Source: Propionibacteriales bacterium
GTDB lineage: Bacteria; Actinomycetota; Actinomycetes; Propionibacteriales; Nocardioidaceae
Assembly: GCA_026392415.1 (NCBI GenBank)
Contig: JAPLCC010000059.1
Span: 124,001-188,000, forward strand
DNA length: 64,000 bases
Reading direction: 5' to 3'
The notes below the pieces were generated by a model. That model saw nothing but the letters and a program-made list of their open reading frames with translations, did no database searches and was not told where the DNA came from. Each line of letters starts with the position of its first letter. Position 1 is the stretch's first letter. Below are positions 24,059 to 32,986 of the stretch, in pieces. Both the position numbers and the translations under genes were made by a program.

Positions 24059-25000
24059 TCAGATCAGGTTCGGGAACAGCCGCATGGCGGCATCGGTGCT
24101 GGCCCAGGCCAGGGCGAAGGTCACCGGGGCGGCCACCACCCAGATCAGGCCCACCGACCACCGCAGTCGCGCCGCGATCACGCCGAGCGCCAGTGCGGTG
24201 AGCAGGGCCAGGCAGAGGCAGACCAGCGGCAACGACTCGATGCCGCGCGCCATGGCCTCCTCGGACTCCGGGACCGCCGGCGAATAGCCGCCCGGTGAAG
24301 GGAATCCCTTGGCCGCCTCCGCGTCGACGTACAGCGTCTTTCCGGGGCGAAGGCCCGCGAACCGGCCGGCGCCCTCCGCGGTGAGGAGGGTCAGGCGGGC
24401 CGCCGATGCGGCGCGCGGCTGAGGCAGTGGGTCGCCGGCCCGACGGATGCCGAGCACGGTGAAGGTGATCTCCCCCTGGCCGGTGACGACGTCGATCAGG
24501 TCGCCGGTGACCAATGTGGAAAGGTCCGCGAACGGAGCGCCGTACGTCGCGGCACGACCGTAGACCGAAGACGTCCCGACCTGCCCGGGGAGCACGGTGT
24601 TCCGCTTGTGACCGGGACCGGCGAAGAGGTCGCCGGGCGCCGTTCCCTCGACGACGACCTCCTCGAGGCCGACCCTGGGGATGGAGATGATCGCGACCGG
24701 CGCACCCGGCGCGGCGGTGCCGTCCACGGGTGCCGTTGCTGCAGCCAACTGCACCCGGAACTCGCGAAACAGCAGGTCCTGGGCCGCGTGGGACACGTCG
24801 GCGAAGACCAGGAGATGCAGCACCGTCCACACGCAGAGCAGGGCCACCATCGTGGAGATGCTGGAGATCAGCGCGGCCGGACCCTGAGGTGCAGGGCGGG
24901 CCCGGCGCGGGGTGCCGGCACGTCGCTTGCTGCGAGCCGGGCGCTTGGCGCGAGCCGGGCCCTGGGCGGGCGCTTCGGGCGCGTCAAGGACGGCGGTCAT
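24059..25000 (-). CDS. Sortase-fold membrane protein lacking catalytic His and Cys
   Basis: A 313-residue protein from ATG 25000, overlapping the preceding stop (ATGA). A basic N-terminus (1-40) leads to a helix (42-66), then a class D/E sortase-like domain (about 100-228) with 'IPRVGLEEVVVEGT', 'FAGPGHKRNTVLPGQ' and 'YGAPFADL', and two C-terminal helices (about 257-305). Active sortases have a His in 'AGHR' and a Cys in 'TLTTC'. Here these positions read 'YGRA' (Arg149) and 'LLTAEG' (Ala208), so transpeptidase activity is not expected. The binding proteins of this operon carry no LPxTG-type sorting signal and use membrane helices instead. It may be a structural or scaffold subunit of the importer. 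Confidence 0.75.
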   Translation of the reverse strand: MTAVLDAPEAPAQGPARAKRPARSKRRAGTPRRARPAPQGPAALISSISTMVALLCVWTVLHLLVFADVSHAAQDLLFREFRVQLAAATAPVDGTAAPGAPVAIISIPRVGLEEVVVEGTAPGDLFAGPGHKRNTVLPGQVGTSSVYGRAATYGAPFADLSTLVTGDLIDVVTGQGEITFTVLGIRRAGDPLPQPRAASAARLTLLTAEGAGRFAGLRPGKTLYVDAEAAKGFPSPGGYSPAVPESEEAMARGIESLPLVCLCLALLTALALGVIAARLRWSVGLIWVVAAPVTFALAWASTDAAMRLFPNLI

Positions 25001-27576
25001 GGGCGACCACCGCGCGCGCTGAGCACTCGGGAGACGATCGAGCTGGCGACCGCGAGGCCCCCGATGAGCATCAGCCCGGGCAGCAGGATGCCGCCGGCCG
25101 CAGACTCGGTGGCAACCGTCGCCGCAGTCGGAACGGTTCCGTCCGTCACGGTCGCCCCGCCCTTGTCTCCCTTGGGGACCTCGGCGCCCGGGATCTCGGC
25201 GGGCGGCACCGCGGGCGCCACCCCCGGTCCGCTGCCGGGCTGCGGCGATGTCACCCCGGCGGGAGGCTCCTGCGCCCGGATGGCCGTCGCGGTCTCCTGC
25301 GCCGCGCGCCACAACGCCGCGGTGGCGCCCGTCCTCCGGATGGGCAGGTAGCCGGTCGGGAGCTCGCCGTTGCCGCGCCCACGCACCTGGCCTTCGGTCG
25401 TCGCGATCTCGATGAACGAGGCGACCTTGTCGGCCTGGGCCTTCTCGAGATTGGCCAACCGCGCGGCCGTGTAGACGACCATCGTGCCCGGGTAGGCGTC
25501 CTTCGCCGCGACCAGCTTTTCCTGGCTGACCGCGAACGGCTCGTACCGAGCGCCCTGGCGCATCAGTGAAACGGCGGCCGACAGGCTGCTCTCGGTCGGC
25601 TCGACGTATCGGCCGTTGCTCGTCTTCAACGCGGCAGTGCGCAGTCCGAACCGGTCCGCGTCGCCGAGACTGACCAAGCCGATCATGAAGCGGGCGCCGA
25701 AGCTCTGCCGCTCGATCCGGCCCAGCTTGTACGACGCCGTGGCCGGGTCGTACTCACACCGGGTCTGCACGTTCGGCTGGCCGTCGATGAGCAGCTCCGC
25801 GATGGTGCGCAGCGTGGAGACCGGCGCCGCGAGCTGCGTGAAGTAGACCGACGGATTCTGCTTGAGGCACTCCCCCTCGGCGGCGGGGATGTAGGTGTCG
25901 AGCAGGGGCCACTCGGCCACCGGGAGGTCCATCCCTTCGTAGGAAGGGTTCACCTTCATGCCCCACTGGTCAGGCTTGCCCGAGATGAAGTCGGTCGCGT
26001 CCTTGTCGGTCAGGAGGTAGGACGTCAGCTGGTGCATCAGGTCCGCCGAGACGGACAGCGACAGCAGGGTCGCACCGGCCTCCTGGGCGTTCTGGCTCAG
26101 CCCCGGATTGAGATCGATGAACTCCGGGTCGGTCATGATCGCCACGGGGTTGCCGGTCATGCCCGGGTGATCGCGTCCGAGGCTCGATCCGGTGTAGCTC
26201 TGGGTCAGCAGCTTGGCGATCAGGCGCGGATTGAGCCGGAGGTCACCGTAGGAACCGCCGTTGCCGGGACGGTCGATCGTGTAGGCGATGCCGAAACCAG
26301 TGACCGCGGTCGGTCCGTAACCGACGGGGTCCGGCCCCAGCCTCGCCTGCTCGGAGGAGACGAAGGCCGCGGGACCTGCCCCGCTCTCCATGTTCTCCCA
26401 CCCGGCCGCGTCGGGCATCTGGCTCAAAGCGAAGTTGAACCGCTTCTTGCTCAGGCAGTACGCCGGCGCCCACTGCAGGGCGACCTGCGCCATCAGTTCG
26501 GAGCCGAAGAACTTCGTCGGCGGGCGCGGGTCGAGCACGTCGCACACACCAGCGGGCAGGCCGAACGTGATCGGGACGGTGAACCGGTTGCGCCAGTTGG
26601 ACTCCGACCACCACAGCGCGGGCGAGACGGCCTGGTCGGCGGTGCCGAGAGCGTTGCTCGAGCCCGGGGCAAAGACACCGGACTTGCGGCACTCGCGCTC
26701 GATCCTGGTGAGTGTCGCACCGACCGGCTTGTCACAGCTGATGCCAACGATCGGGATCACCACGATCGAGCACGCGACCTTGTCGGAGCAGCCGAGCGAC
26801 TCGTTCTCGACGTTCGAGCGCACCTCGAACTGGACCGAACCCTTGCCGTCACTCTCGGTGAAGGCGGCGACCTCGGCCGGCGGGGAGGCGGCGTCGACGC
26901 CGGCCTCGGGCGGCATCTGCGTGGACGAGCAGGCGTTGTCCACGTGACCGTCCTTGCGGACGAACTCCGTGATGTGGGTGCTGCCCAGCGCCGGCTCGGG
27001 CGTCGGGCAGGCAGCCGGGTAGGGATCGAGCCCCGTCACCGGAGCGCGGTCGGCAGCAGGCGCGTAGCGGTCCTGGGTCCACGCGCCGTAGCGCTCGTCG
27101 ATGAAGGAGCGCTGGCTCCACGACGACGTCCAGCAGGACTCCGGCCGCACCTGGTCGGCCGCCGGAAGGTCCGCGTCGTCGGTGCCGCGGCACTGCAGGA
27201 CGACGACGGGATACTCCTGCTGGAGCCCCTTCTCGCCGTACGGGTTCGGGGCGCGGCCGCCGCTGGGCCGAGCGCCGCTCCACGAGATCTCGACGCGCTC
27301 CCGACCGCGAAGGTTTGTGGTCCGGTTGGCCTTCACCGTGACGTCGTACGACGTCGACAGGTTGGCGTCGGTCTGCCCACTGGTGTCCAGGATCTCGCGG
27401 GTGATCGTGCGGGTCCGGGCGTAGCCCTCCGGTGCGGCGACCGACACCACGGCTGCATCGCCACCGGCCGGCGCACTGCTGGCCGACGGCACCGCAGGAA
27501 CGACCGCCAGGCCGAGGCCCGCGGCAGCCGTGCCGAGCACGAGCATCCTGCGGAGGCGTCCGGCGCGGGGGTTCAT
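24997..27576 (-). CDS. Large membrane-anchored PstS-like binding protein
   Basis: An 859-residue exported protein from ATG 27576, overlapping the pstS stop (ATGA). A signal peptide (about 8-33) precedes a cysteine-containing domain (about 35-400; at least eight Cys), then a periplasmic-binding-protein-like region with 'GFGIAYTIDRPG' and 'LNPRLIAKLLTQSY', then a Pro/Gly-rich linker and a C-terminal helix (about 825-845) ending in a basic tail. No LPxTG motif. The substrate-binding assignment is inferred from PBP-like segments and operon position. It probably presents phosphate or an organophosphate to PstCA, or tethers the complex to the wall. Confidence 0.7.
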   Translation of the reverse strand: MNPRAGRLRRMLVLGTAAAGLGLAVVPAVPSASSAPAGGDAAVVSVAAPEGYARTRTITREILDTSGQTDANLSTSYDVTVKANRTTNLRGRERVEISWSGARPSGGRAPNPYGEKGLQQEYPVVVLQCRGTDDADLPAADQVRPESCWTSSWSQRSFIDERYGAWTQDRYAPAADRAPVTGLDPYPAACPTPEPALGSTHITEFVRKDGHVDNACSSTQMPPEAGVDAASPPAEVAAFTESDGKGSVQFEVRSNVENESLGCSDKVACSIVVIPIVGISCDKPVGATLTRIERECRKSGVFAPGSSNALGTADQAVSPALWWSESNWRNRFTVPITFGLPAGVCDVLDPRPPTKFFGSELMAQVALQWAPAYCLSKKRFNFALSQMPDAAGWENMESGAGPAAFVSSEQARLGPDPVGYGPTAVTGFGIAYTIDRPGNGGSYGDLRLNPRLIAKLLTQSYTGSSLGRDHPGMTGNPVAIMTDPEFIDLNPGLSQNAQEAGATLLSLSVSADLMHQLTSYLLTDKDATDFISGKPDQWGMKVNPSYEGMDLPVAEWPLLDTYIPAAEGECLKQNPSVYFTQLAAPVSTLRTIAELLIDGQPNVQTRCEYDPATASYKLGRIERQSFGARFMIGLVSLGDADRFGLRTAALKTSNGRYVEPTESSLSAAVSLMRQGARYEPFAVSQEKLVAAKDAYPGTMVVYTAARLANLEKAQADKVASFIEIATTEGQVRGRGNGELPTGYLPIRRTGATAALWRAAQETATAIRAQEPPAGVTSPQPGSGPGVAPAVPPAEIPGAEVPKGDKGGATVTDGTVPTAATVATESAAGGILLPGLMLIGGLAVASSIVSRVLSARGGRP

Positions 27577-29207
27577 CGGGTGGCTCCGGTGACGCGTCGG
27601 CGACGGAGCACCGAGACGAAGAGGCCAGGCAGGACGACCAGCGCAATCAGCTCGATCACGGCGAGCCAACCGAAGGTGCGGCTGTCCGGCGCCCGGTCGG
27701 AGACCAGGAGCGGGTTGGCGTAGACCGCTTCACCTGAGGTCGGGTCACCCGTGGCACCGGGAAGGCCGCTACCGACGGCCTCGCCGGTCTCCGGGTCGAC
27801 CACCGGGGCCGCCTCGGCGCCGGCCGCACCTGGGTCGGCCGGTCCGCCCGCCGCAGGTGCACCGCCGGCGTCGTCCGTCGACGGCTTGTTCTCGCCGGTC
27901 CCCGTGGTGCACGGCCCGGCCCCGACCTTGTCGCAGGCGGCCGGTTGCGGGGCCTTCTGGGCGAGGACGTTCTTCGACGGATTCGTGCCGTCGAAGGTCG
28001 GGTTGTTGCAGCTCTTCACGTCGCGGTTCGTCAACACGACCTTCGGGTCGGCCGTCTTGAGCTTCTTGACCTGGGTGAACCCGGCCGAGACGAGGTTCAG
28101 CGTCAGCGGCGAGTAGCCGTAGTCTCCGGCGTCGCCCTGCCCGGTGCACAGCGAGTGATAGAGGAAGTCGGCAAGGGTCTGGCGCTTCGCCGTGGTCATC
28201 CGCGAGTCCGTCGCTCCGGTGGGGATGATCATGTAGGAGTACGAGGACAGCGGGTACGAGCGCGCGTCGGTGTTGCGATAGACGCCGTCGAGGATCTGGG
28301 TCAGGTTTCCCGGATCGATCTTCGCCTTCGTCAGAGCGACTGCCACGTTGTAGACGGTCGGCTCGACGAAGTAGCCGGCCTTGTTGAGGACCTTCACCAC
28401 CGGGTAGCCCGCGTTCTTCGGGTAGGCGTACTCGACGTAGCCGATGGTGCCGTTGCCCGCGAAGCCCTTGATCGTGTTCATCACCTGGTCGGAGCCGGCC
28501 TGCGCGATGGTGCGGGTGCCGCTCTTCTTGGGGAAGTACGACGTCAGCCCGGACTTGCCGAAGTACGGACGCCAGATCGACGGGAACTCCTTGTCGAGCC
28601 ACGTCGTGAACTGCGCCGTCGTACCGGAACCGTCCGACCGGACCACCGGGGTGATCGGGATGCTCGGGAACTTCCGCCCGTTGTTGTCCTTGCTGATCTG
28701 AGCGTCGTTCCAGTTGGTGATCTGGTTCGTGAAGATCTTCGCCAGGGTGTCGCCCGACAACCGCAGGTTGCGGACCAGGTCGTTGCCGACCTTGAGCTGG
28801 TAGGTGAACGCCGTACCGCCCGCCACGATCGGGAGGTAGGCGTAGGGGCGGTCGCTCTTGTCGGCCTGGCCGCTCTTCTCGTCGACGCCCTGGTAGGGGA
28901 TCTCGGAGATGCCGAAGTCGACGGTGCCGTCGGCGAACGCCTTGCGTCCGGCGCTGGAACCGACGCCGCTGTAGACGACCTTCATGCCCTTGTTGTCGAC
29001 GTCGCCGATCCACTTGTCGACGATGAGCTTCGACCAGGTCGATCCCTTGCCCTCGATCGTCGCGTACGCCGCCGCACGCTGCGGAGCTCCTGCGTCCTGA
29101 CGGCTGGCGGCACTGTCAGCCGAGGCTGCACCGGCGAAGCCGGCGATCAGGCACAGACCGGCCAGGACGGCGAACAGGGCGCGCGGGTTGCGCGAAGGGA
29201 TCGTCAT
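27573..29207 (-). CDS. pstS: Phosphate-binding protein PstS, membrane-anchored
   Basis: Substrate-binding subunit of the phosphate importer, 544 residues from ATG 29207. A signal peptide (about 8-31) is followed by a PBP domain with the phosphate-contacting 'GKGSTWSK', 'SGVGSSAGRKAF', 'DFGISEIPY' and 'RSDGSGTTAQFT', all typical of PstS. After about residue 420 comes a Cys-containing, Gly/Ala/Pro-rich linker and a C-terminal helix (about 513-535) with an RRRR stop-transfer signal. Classical PstS is free or lipid-anchored; the C-terminal helix is unusual. It overlaps pstA (4 nt) and the next binding-protein gene (4 nt). Confidence 0.92.
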   Translation of the reverse strand: MTIPSRNPRALFAVLAGLCLIAGFAGAASADSAASRQDAGAPQRAAAYATIEGKGSTWSKLIVDKWIGDVDNKGMKVVYSGVGSSAGRKAFADGTVDFGISEIPYQGVDEKSGQADKSDRPYAYLPIVAGGTAFTYQLKVGNDLVRNLRLSGDTLAKIFTNQITNWNDAQISKDNNGRKFPSIPITPVVRSDGSGTTAQFTTWLDKEFPSIWRPYFGKSGLTSYFPKKSGTRTIAQAGSDQVMNTIKGFAGNGTIGYVEYAYPKNAGYPVVKVLNKAGYFVEPTVYNVAVALTKAKIDPGNLTQILDGVYRNTDARSYPLSSYSYMIIPTGATDSRMTTAKRQTLADFLYHSLCTGQGDAGDYGYSPLTLNLVSAGFTQVKKLKTADPKVVLTNRDVKSCNNPTFDGTNPSKNVLAQKAPQPAACDKVGAGPCTTGTGENKPSTDDAGGAPAAGGPADPGAAGAEAAPVVDPETGEAVGSGLPGATGDPTSGEAVYANPLLVSDRAPDSRTFGWLAVIELIALVVLPGLFVSVLRRRRVTGATR

Positions 29208-30433
29208 GTGTTGCTCCGTGCTGCGAGAGGCGGGGGTGGTGCGGCAGGTGCCGCGGCCGAGGCGGTACGACGGCCACGGGACCCGAGCGACGACGCGAGC
29301 CGCGCGAGCGCGCGAACACCGCCGACGACGCGCCGGGTGAGTCGGGGACGATTGCGCGCACCGGCCGGGCGAGCCACGAGCCGGGCGATGACGAAGAGCG
29401 CGAGGACCAGGATCATCAAGATGGCGGCGGCTCCGAATGCCCGGTCGATCAGCTGCGGTTCACCACTCCGGGCGCCGTTGTAGATGTACAGCGGTAGCGA
29501 GTTCATCGCGCCGCCGACCGGGTTGGTGACCATGAAGTTCGCGGCACCCGAGGTGAGGAGCACCGGGCTGGTCTCACCCACACCGCGAGCTACACCGAGG
29601 ATCACGGCCGTGGCCAGACCGGGTCGGGCAGTGGGGAGGACGACGTGCCACACGGTGCGCCAGCGACTCGCGCCGAGCGCCAGACTCGCCTCCCGCAGCG
29701 TGCCCGGAACGACGCGGAGCACGACGTCGGCTGCGCGGGCGATGATCGGCAGCATCATCACGGAGATCGCCATGCTGGCCGCGAAGCCGGACGGCGGGAA
29801 GCCCAGGGTCAAGATCAGCACGGCGTAGATGAAGAGACCGGCGACGATCGACGGCAACGCAGTCATCGCCTCGACGATGGTGCGCACGACCTTGCCGAAC
29901 CGGCCGCCGACCTCGGTCATGAACACGGCCGTGCCGATGCCGAGCGGCAGGGTCACGACCAGGGCGATGCCGAGCTGGATCAGGGAGCCGGTGATGGCGT
30001 GTGCGACACCACCTTCGGTGAAGGCAGCCTTCGGGTCCACGCCGGCCATGTCGTCGAAGAGGAAGTTGGTGTGGACCAGGGCCCGCCACCCTCGCAGGAA
30101 GACGAACGCGACGGTCGAGACGAGTGCCGCTCCGACGACGAGCGCTGCGCCGGTGATGACGGCACTGGCGACCCGGTCCTTCACCTCGACCCAGGTCGAG
30201 GTCATCGTCGTGAGCAGAGCCGTCATGACGACGCCTGCCGCGAAGAACACGATCAGGAACCACGGGATGCCGGCCAGCGGCAGGAACCGCTGCGTGATGA
30301 GCCAGGCGACCGCGACCGCGGCCGCCCAGGCACCGATGCGGACGAAGAGCTCGTCGGCGTTGGGCGAGCCGACCGCCGGCCGTGGGACGGCGGGCGCAGC
30401 GTCGGGGTCGAGGACCGGAAGGTGGGTCGTCAT
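29204..30433 (-). CDS. pstA: Phosphate ABC transporter permease PstA
   Basis: Permease half of the PstCA channel, 409 residues from ATG 30433, overlapping the pstC stop (ATGA). Six core helices plus an N-terminal pair, with the MetI-type coupling motif 'REASLALGASRWRTVW' and 'ALPSIVAGLFIY'. A basic and Ala/Pro-rich C-terminal tail of about 50 residues extends beyond the usual fold. The open frame extends to 30481, but ATG 30433 fits the overlap pattern of the operon. Confidence 0.94.
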   Translation of the reverse strand: MTTHLPVLDPDAAPAVPRPAVGSPNADELFVRIGAWAAAVAVAWLITQRFLPLAGIPWFLIVFFAAGVVMTALLTTMTSTWVEVKDRVASAVITGAALVVGAALVSTVAFVFLRGWRALVHTNFLFDDMAGVDPKAAFTEGGVAHAITGSLIQLGIALVVTLPLGIGTAVFMTEVGGRFGKVVRTIVEAMTALPSIVAGLFIYAVLILTLGFPPSGFAASMAISVMMLPIIARAADVVLRVVPGTLREASLALGASRWRTVWHVVLPTARPGLATAVILGVARGVGETSPVLLTSGAANFMVTNPVGGAMNSLPLYIYNGARSGEPQLIDRAFGAAAILMILVLALFVIARLVARPAGARNRPRLTRRVVGGVRALARLASSLGSRGRRTASAAAPAAPPPPLAARSNT

Positions 30434-31440
30434 GTGTCGTCGGCTCCCGATCGGCTGCGGTTCACGATCACGGCCGCACACGTGTTGACGACGAGCGTCA
30501 GCATGAAGAGCACGAACCCGGCGGCGAGCAGGGCCGAGAGCTGCGACGGGGACGCTTCGCTGAACTGGATGGCGATGAGGGAGCTCACCGAGATCGTGCC
30601 GACCTCAAGGATGTTCCACTTCACCTCGAACGCGGGCGAGATGATCAGGGCGACCGCGATGGTCTCGCCGAGTGCCCGACCGAGGCCGAGCATCGTGCCG
30701 CCGATGATCCCGCCCCGCCCGAAGGGCAGCACGACCGAGGTGATGACCCCCCAACGGGTCGCACCGAGCGCGAGGGCGGCTTCACGTTCACCCTGCGGTG
30801 TCTGCGAGAACACCTGGCGCATCACCGCGCAGGCCATCGGGAGCACCATCATCGCGACGGCCACGGAGGCGCAGAAAGCACTGGCGATGTAGCGAGTGGT
30901 GTCCCACACCGGGCTGTTCGGGTCGGTGCCCCGGATCTCGAAGAACGGCACCCAGGAGAAGGTGCGCTGGAGCCAGTACGCCAGTTCGGCGACGTGGGGC
31001 ATCATCAGGAAGAAGCCCCACAGGCCATAGACGATGGACGGAATCGCTGCCATCAGGTCGACCAGCGAGACCAGGAGTCCCTTGATCCGGGCGGGCGCGT
31101 ACTCGGTGATGTAGAGCGCCGTCGTCACCGCCAGCGGGAAGGCGACCGACATCGCGATCAGCGCGATCGACACCGTTCCGACGAGGACGCCAGCGATGCC
31201 GAGGACGTCGATCTCGGGCTCCCAGCGAGAGCCGAGCAGGAAGTCCAGGCCGTAGTGCCGGAACGTCGGGATCGTCTGCGCGGCGAGGAACACGCCGACA
31301 CCACCGGTGATGACGAGGACAGACGCCCCGACCACGCGGGCGGCGTTCACGAAGATCGCATCGCTGCCTGTCGGCCTGCGCGAGATCCGCCGAGGCTGCG
31401 CCTCGGGCGCGCTCGGATCGACGACAGGCAGGGTGGTCAC
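30430..31440 (-). CDS. pstC: Phosphate ABC transporter permease PstC
   Basis: First gene of the operon, 336 residues from GTG 31440. It has six helices, a large extracellular loop between helices 3 and 4 ('WVPFFEIRGTDPNSP'), and the EAA-like coupling motif 'EREAALALGATRWGVI'. Together with PstA it forms the phosphate-conducting pore. A PHO box lies about 100 bp upstream, so induction by phosphate starvation through PhoP is expected. Confidence 0.95.
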   Translation of the reverse strand: MTTLPVVDPSAPEAQPRRISRRPTGSDAIFVNAARVVGASVLVITGGVGVFLAAQTIPTFRHYGLDFLLGSRWEPEIDVLGIAGVLVGTVSIALIAMSVAFPLAVTTALYITEYAPARIKGLLVSLVDLMAAIPSIVYGLWGFFLMMPHVAELAYWLQRTFSWVPFFEIRGTDPNSPVWDTTRYIASAFCASVAVAMMVLPMACAVMRQVFSQTPQGEREAALALGATRWGVITSVVLPFGRGGIIGGTMLGLGRALGETIAVALIISPAFEVKWNILEVGTISVSSLIAIQFSEASPSQLSALLAAGFVLFMLTLVVNTCAAVIVNRSRSGADDT

Positions 31441-31536
31441 GCGTTCAGTCCTCAGTCGTGGCCGCCCGAGCAGGCAGGTGTGTCACCGCGCCAACAGCGC
31501 AGCCACGGGAACGTTGACGGTGGCATGCGACCGGCT

Positions 31537-31565
31537 GGGGAGACTGAGGTGAACGCGTCGGGAAC
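31537..31565 (-). promoter_or_regulatory. Predicted PHO box upstream of pstC
   Basis: Reading the minus strand: GTTCCCG (31565-31559), GTTCACC (31554-31548) and a weaker TCTCCCC (31543-31537), each exactly 11 nt apart. This matches the direct-repeat layout of actinobacterial PhoP sites. It lies in the 173-bp gap between serpin and pstC, about 97-125 bp before the pstC start. The rest of the gap shows nothing definite. Confidence 0.65.
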
Positions 31566-31613
31566 TGCAGGTCCGACTTCGTTGAAATCGGACGGGATCA
31601 CCGTCCGCGGGGC

Positions 31614-32951
31614 CTATGCGGTGGGGTCGGTCACCCGTCCCACGAACAACGGGGTGCCGTGCTCGAGGTCGTGGATGACGAAGAGGAACGGCCGGTCCAC
31701 CGTGAACTCCTCGGTCACCATCGCGCTCTCGGTCCGCATGACGACGGCCGTCGCGGCGGCTGCCTCGGTGCCCTCCTCGTCGACCGCGATGAAGCCCTGG
31801 TGCAGGACTGCCGCGATGTGCAGCGACAGGTCCTCGTCGGTCATCGGCGTGAAGTCGGCCTTGCCGTCCTCGAACGCCGTGGGCATGCCGATCTCCTTGA
31901 GCAGGTCGCCCAGCGGAGCGTTGGTGCGGAACGTCCACTTCGGGAGCTTCAGGTTCACCGCCGCCACCGAGGCGTCGGGGGTCAGCACGCCGAGGCCGCC
32001 GGAGACGACGCGCTCCTCGACGGACGCGAGCTGGCCCTGGTCCGGCAGCACGACCGTCATCGCGAGCTTGCGGCCGGCGTACGGCACCACGACGCCGCGC
32101 CAACCGTCGCCGACGACCAGGGCGCCGGACAGCTCGGGCTGGTTCATCATGTCGACCTCGACGCTCGAGCCGTCAGCCTTCTCGAACTTCCCCTTCGCGG
32201 TGAGCTCCTTCTCGAACGGCTGCTCCCACGGCGCCTTGAGATAGATCGCGTTGACCAGGACGAGCCGGGTCAGGTTGTCGAGCACACCCTCGGGGATCAG
32301 GTCCACGATCCGGTCCCGGGTCTGCTCCTCGACCCATGCGTTGATCAATGCACGCGCCTCGTCGGCAGCAGCCTCGTAGTCGACGGCGCGCAACCCGGCG
32401 CCGTACTCCTTGGCGAGGAGGTCGAGGAACTCCGCCTCCCAGCCGACACCCTGCTGTCCGAACAACTGGTTGGCCGTAGCCAGCGCGAGCTCGGCCTCCG
32501 AACCGTCCGCGCGCTGTTGCTTGCCGGCCATCGCGTCGATGTGGGCGGTCAGCGCGTTGACGCCCTTGTGCCAGCGGTCGCCGAGATCGCCGACGCCGAG
32601 CACGTCCTTCATCTCCTCCGCAGTCTTGCCGGCCGCTCCGACGACGGTCATGCCGAGCGCGACCAGGACGGAGTACGGCGAGAAGACCAGGTTGCCCGGC
32701 TTTTCCGCGAGGCCGCCGTACAACTGGCCGGCGAGTGCCTCGAGGCCGCCGACCACATCGGGAACGACCGTGGGGTCCCCCGACGCGCGCTTCACGTCGG
32801 AGGAGACGAGCTCGATGCCGTCCGGATCCACATCGCCCCCTGCCTTGAGCCCGGGGTCCTGGTCACCGGAACAGGCACTCAGGGTGCCGGCGCCGCCGGC
32901 AAGAGCGAGTCCGAGCAGTCCGTAGCGGAGGGTGTCGCGTCGATCGATCAT
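31614..32951 (-). CDS. Serpin-family lipoprotein
   Basis: A 445-residue serine-protease inhibitor of the serpin fold. The N-terminus carries two Arg (DRRDTL) before a hydrophobic stretch and lipobox LSAC (Cys27), so a Tat-type or Sec lipoprotein is possible. The serpin signatures are present: 'NLVFSPYSVLVAL', 'LVNAIYLKAPWEQPF' and 'FIAVDEEGTEAAAATAV', whose hinge (P15 Gly394, P14 Thr, P13 Glu, P12-P9 Ala) has the small residues needed for loop insertion, so it should be inhibitory. Counting on gives P1 Glu408 and P1' Ser409, pointing to a glutamyl-specific target. A single gene transcribed toward pst. Confidence 0.93.
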   Translation of the reverse strand: MIDRRDTLRYGLLGLALAGGAGTLSACSGDQDPGLKAGGDVDPDGIELVSSDVKRASGDPTVVPDVVGGLEALAGQLYGGLAEKPGNLVFSPYSVLVALGMTVVGAAGKTAEEMKDVLGVGDLGDRWHKGVNALTAHIDAMAGKQQRADGSEAELALATANQLFGQQGVGWEAEFLDLLAKEYGAGLRAVDYEAAADEARALINAWVEEQTRDRIVDLIPEGVLDNLTRLVLVNAIYLKAPWEQPFEKELTAKGKFEKADGSSVEVDMMNQPELSGALVVGDGWRGVVVPYAGRKLAMTVVLPDQGQLASVEERVVSGGLGVLTPDASVAAVNLKLPKWTFRTNAPLGDLLKEIGMPTAFEDGKADFTPMTDEDLSLHIAAVLHQGFIAVDEEGTEAAAATAVVMRTESAMVTEEFTVDRPFLFVIHDLEHGTPLFVGRVTDPTA

Positions 32952-32986
32952 GGTTCTACGACGCTAGCGCCGATCGGTGGGTTCCG

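Noticed and set aside
24059..29207. Sortase-dependent anchoring of the PstS proteins
   Set aside because: No LPxTG or LAxTG motif precedes their C-terminal helices, and the sortase-like protein lacks catalytic residues.
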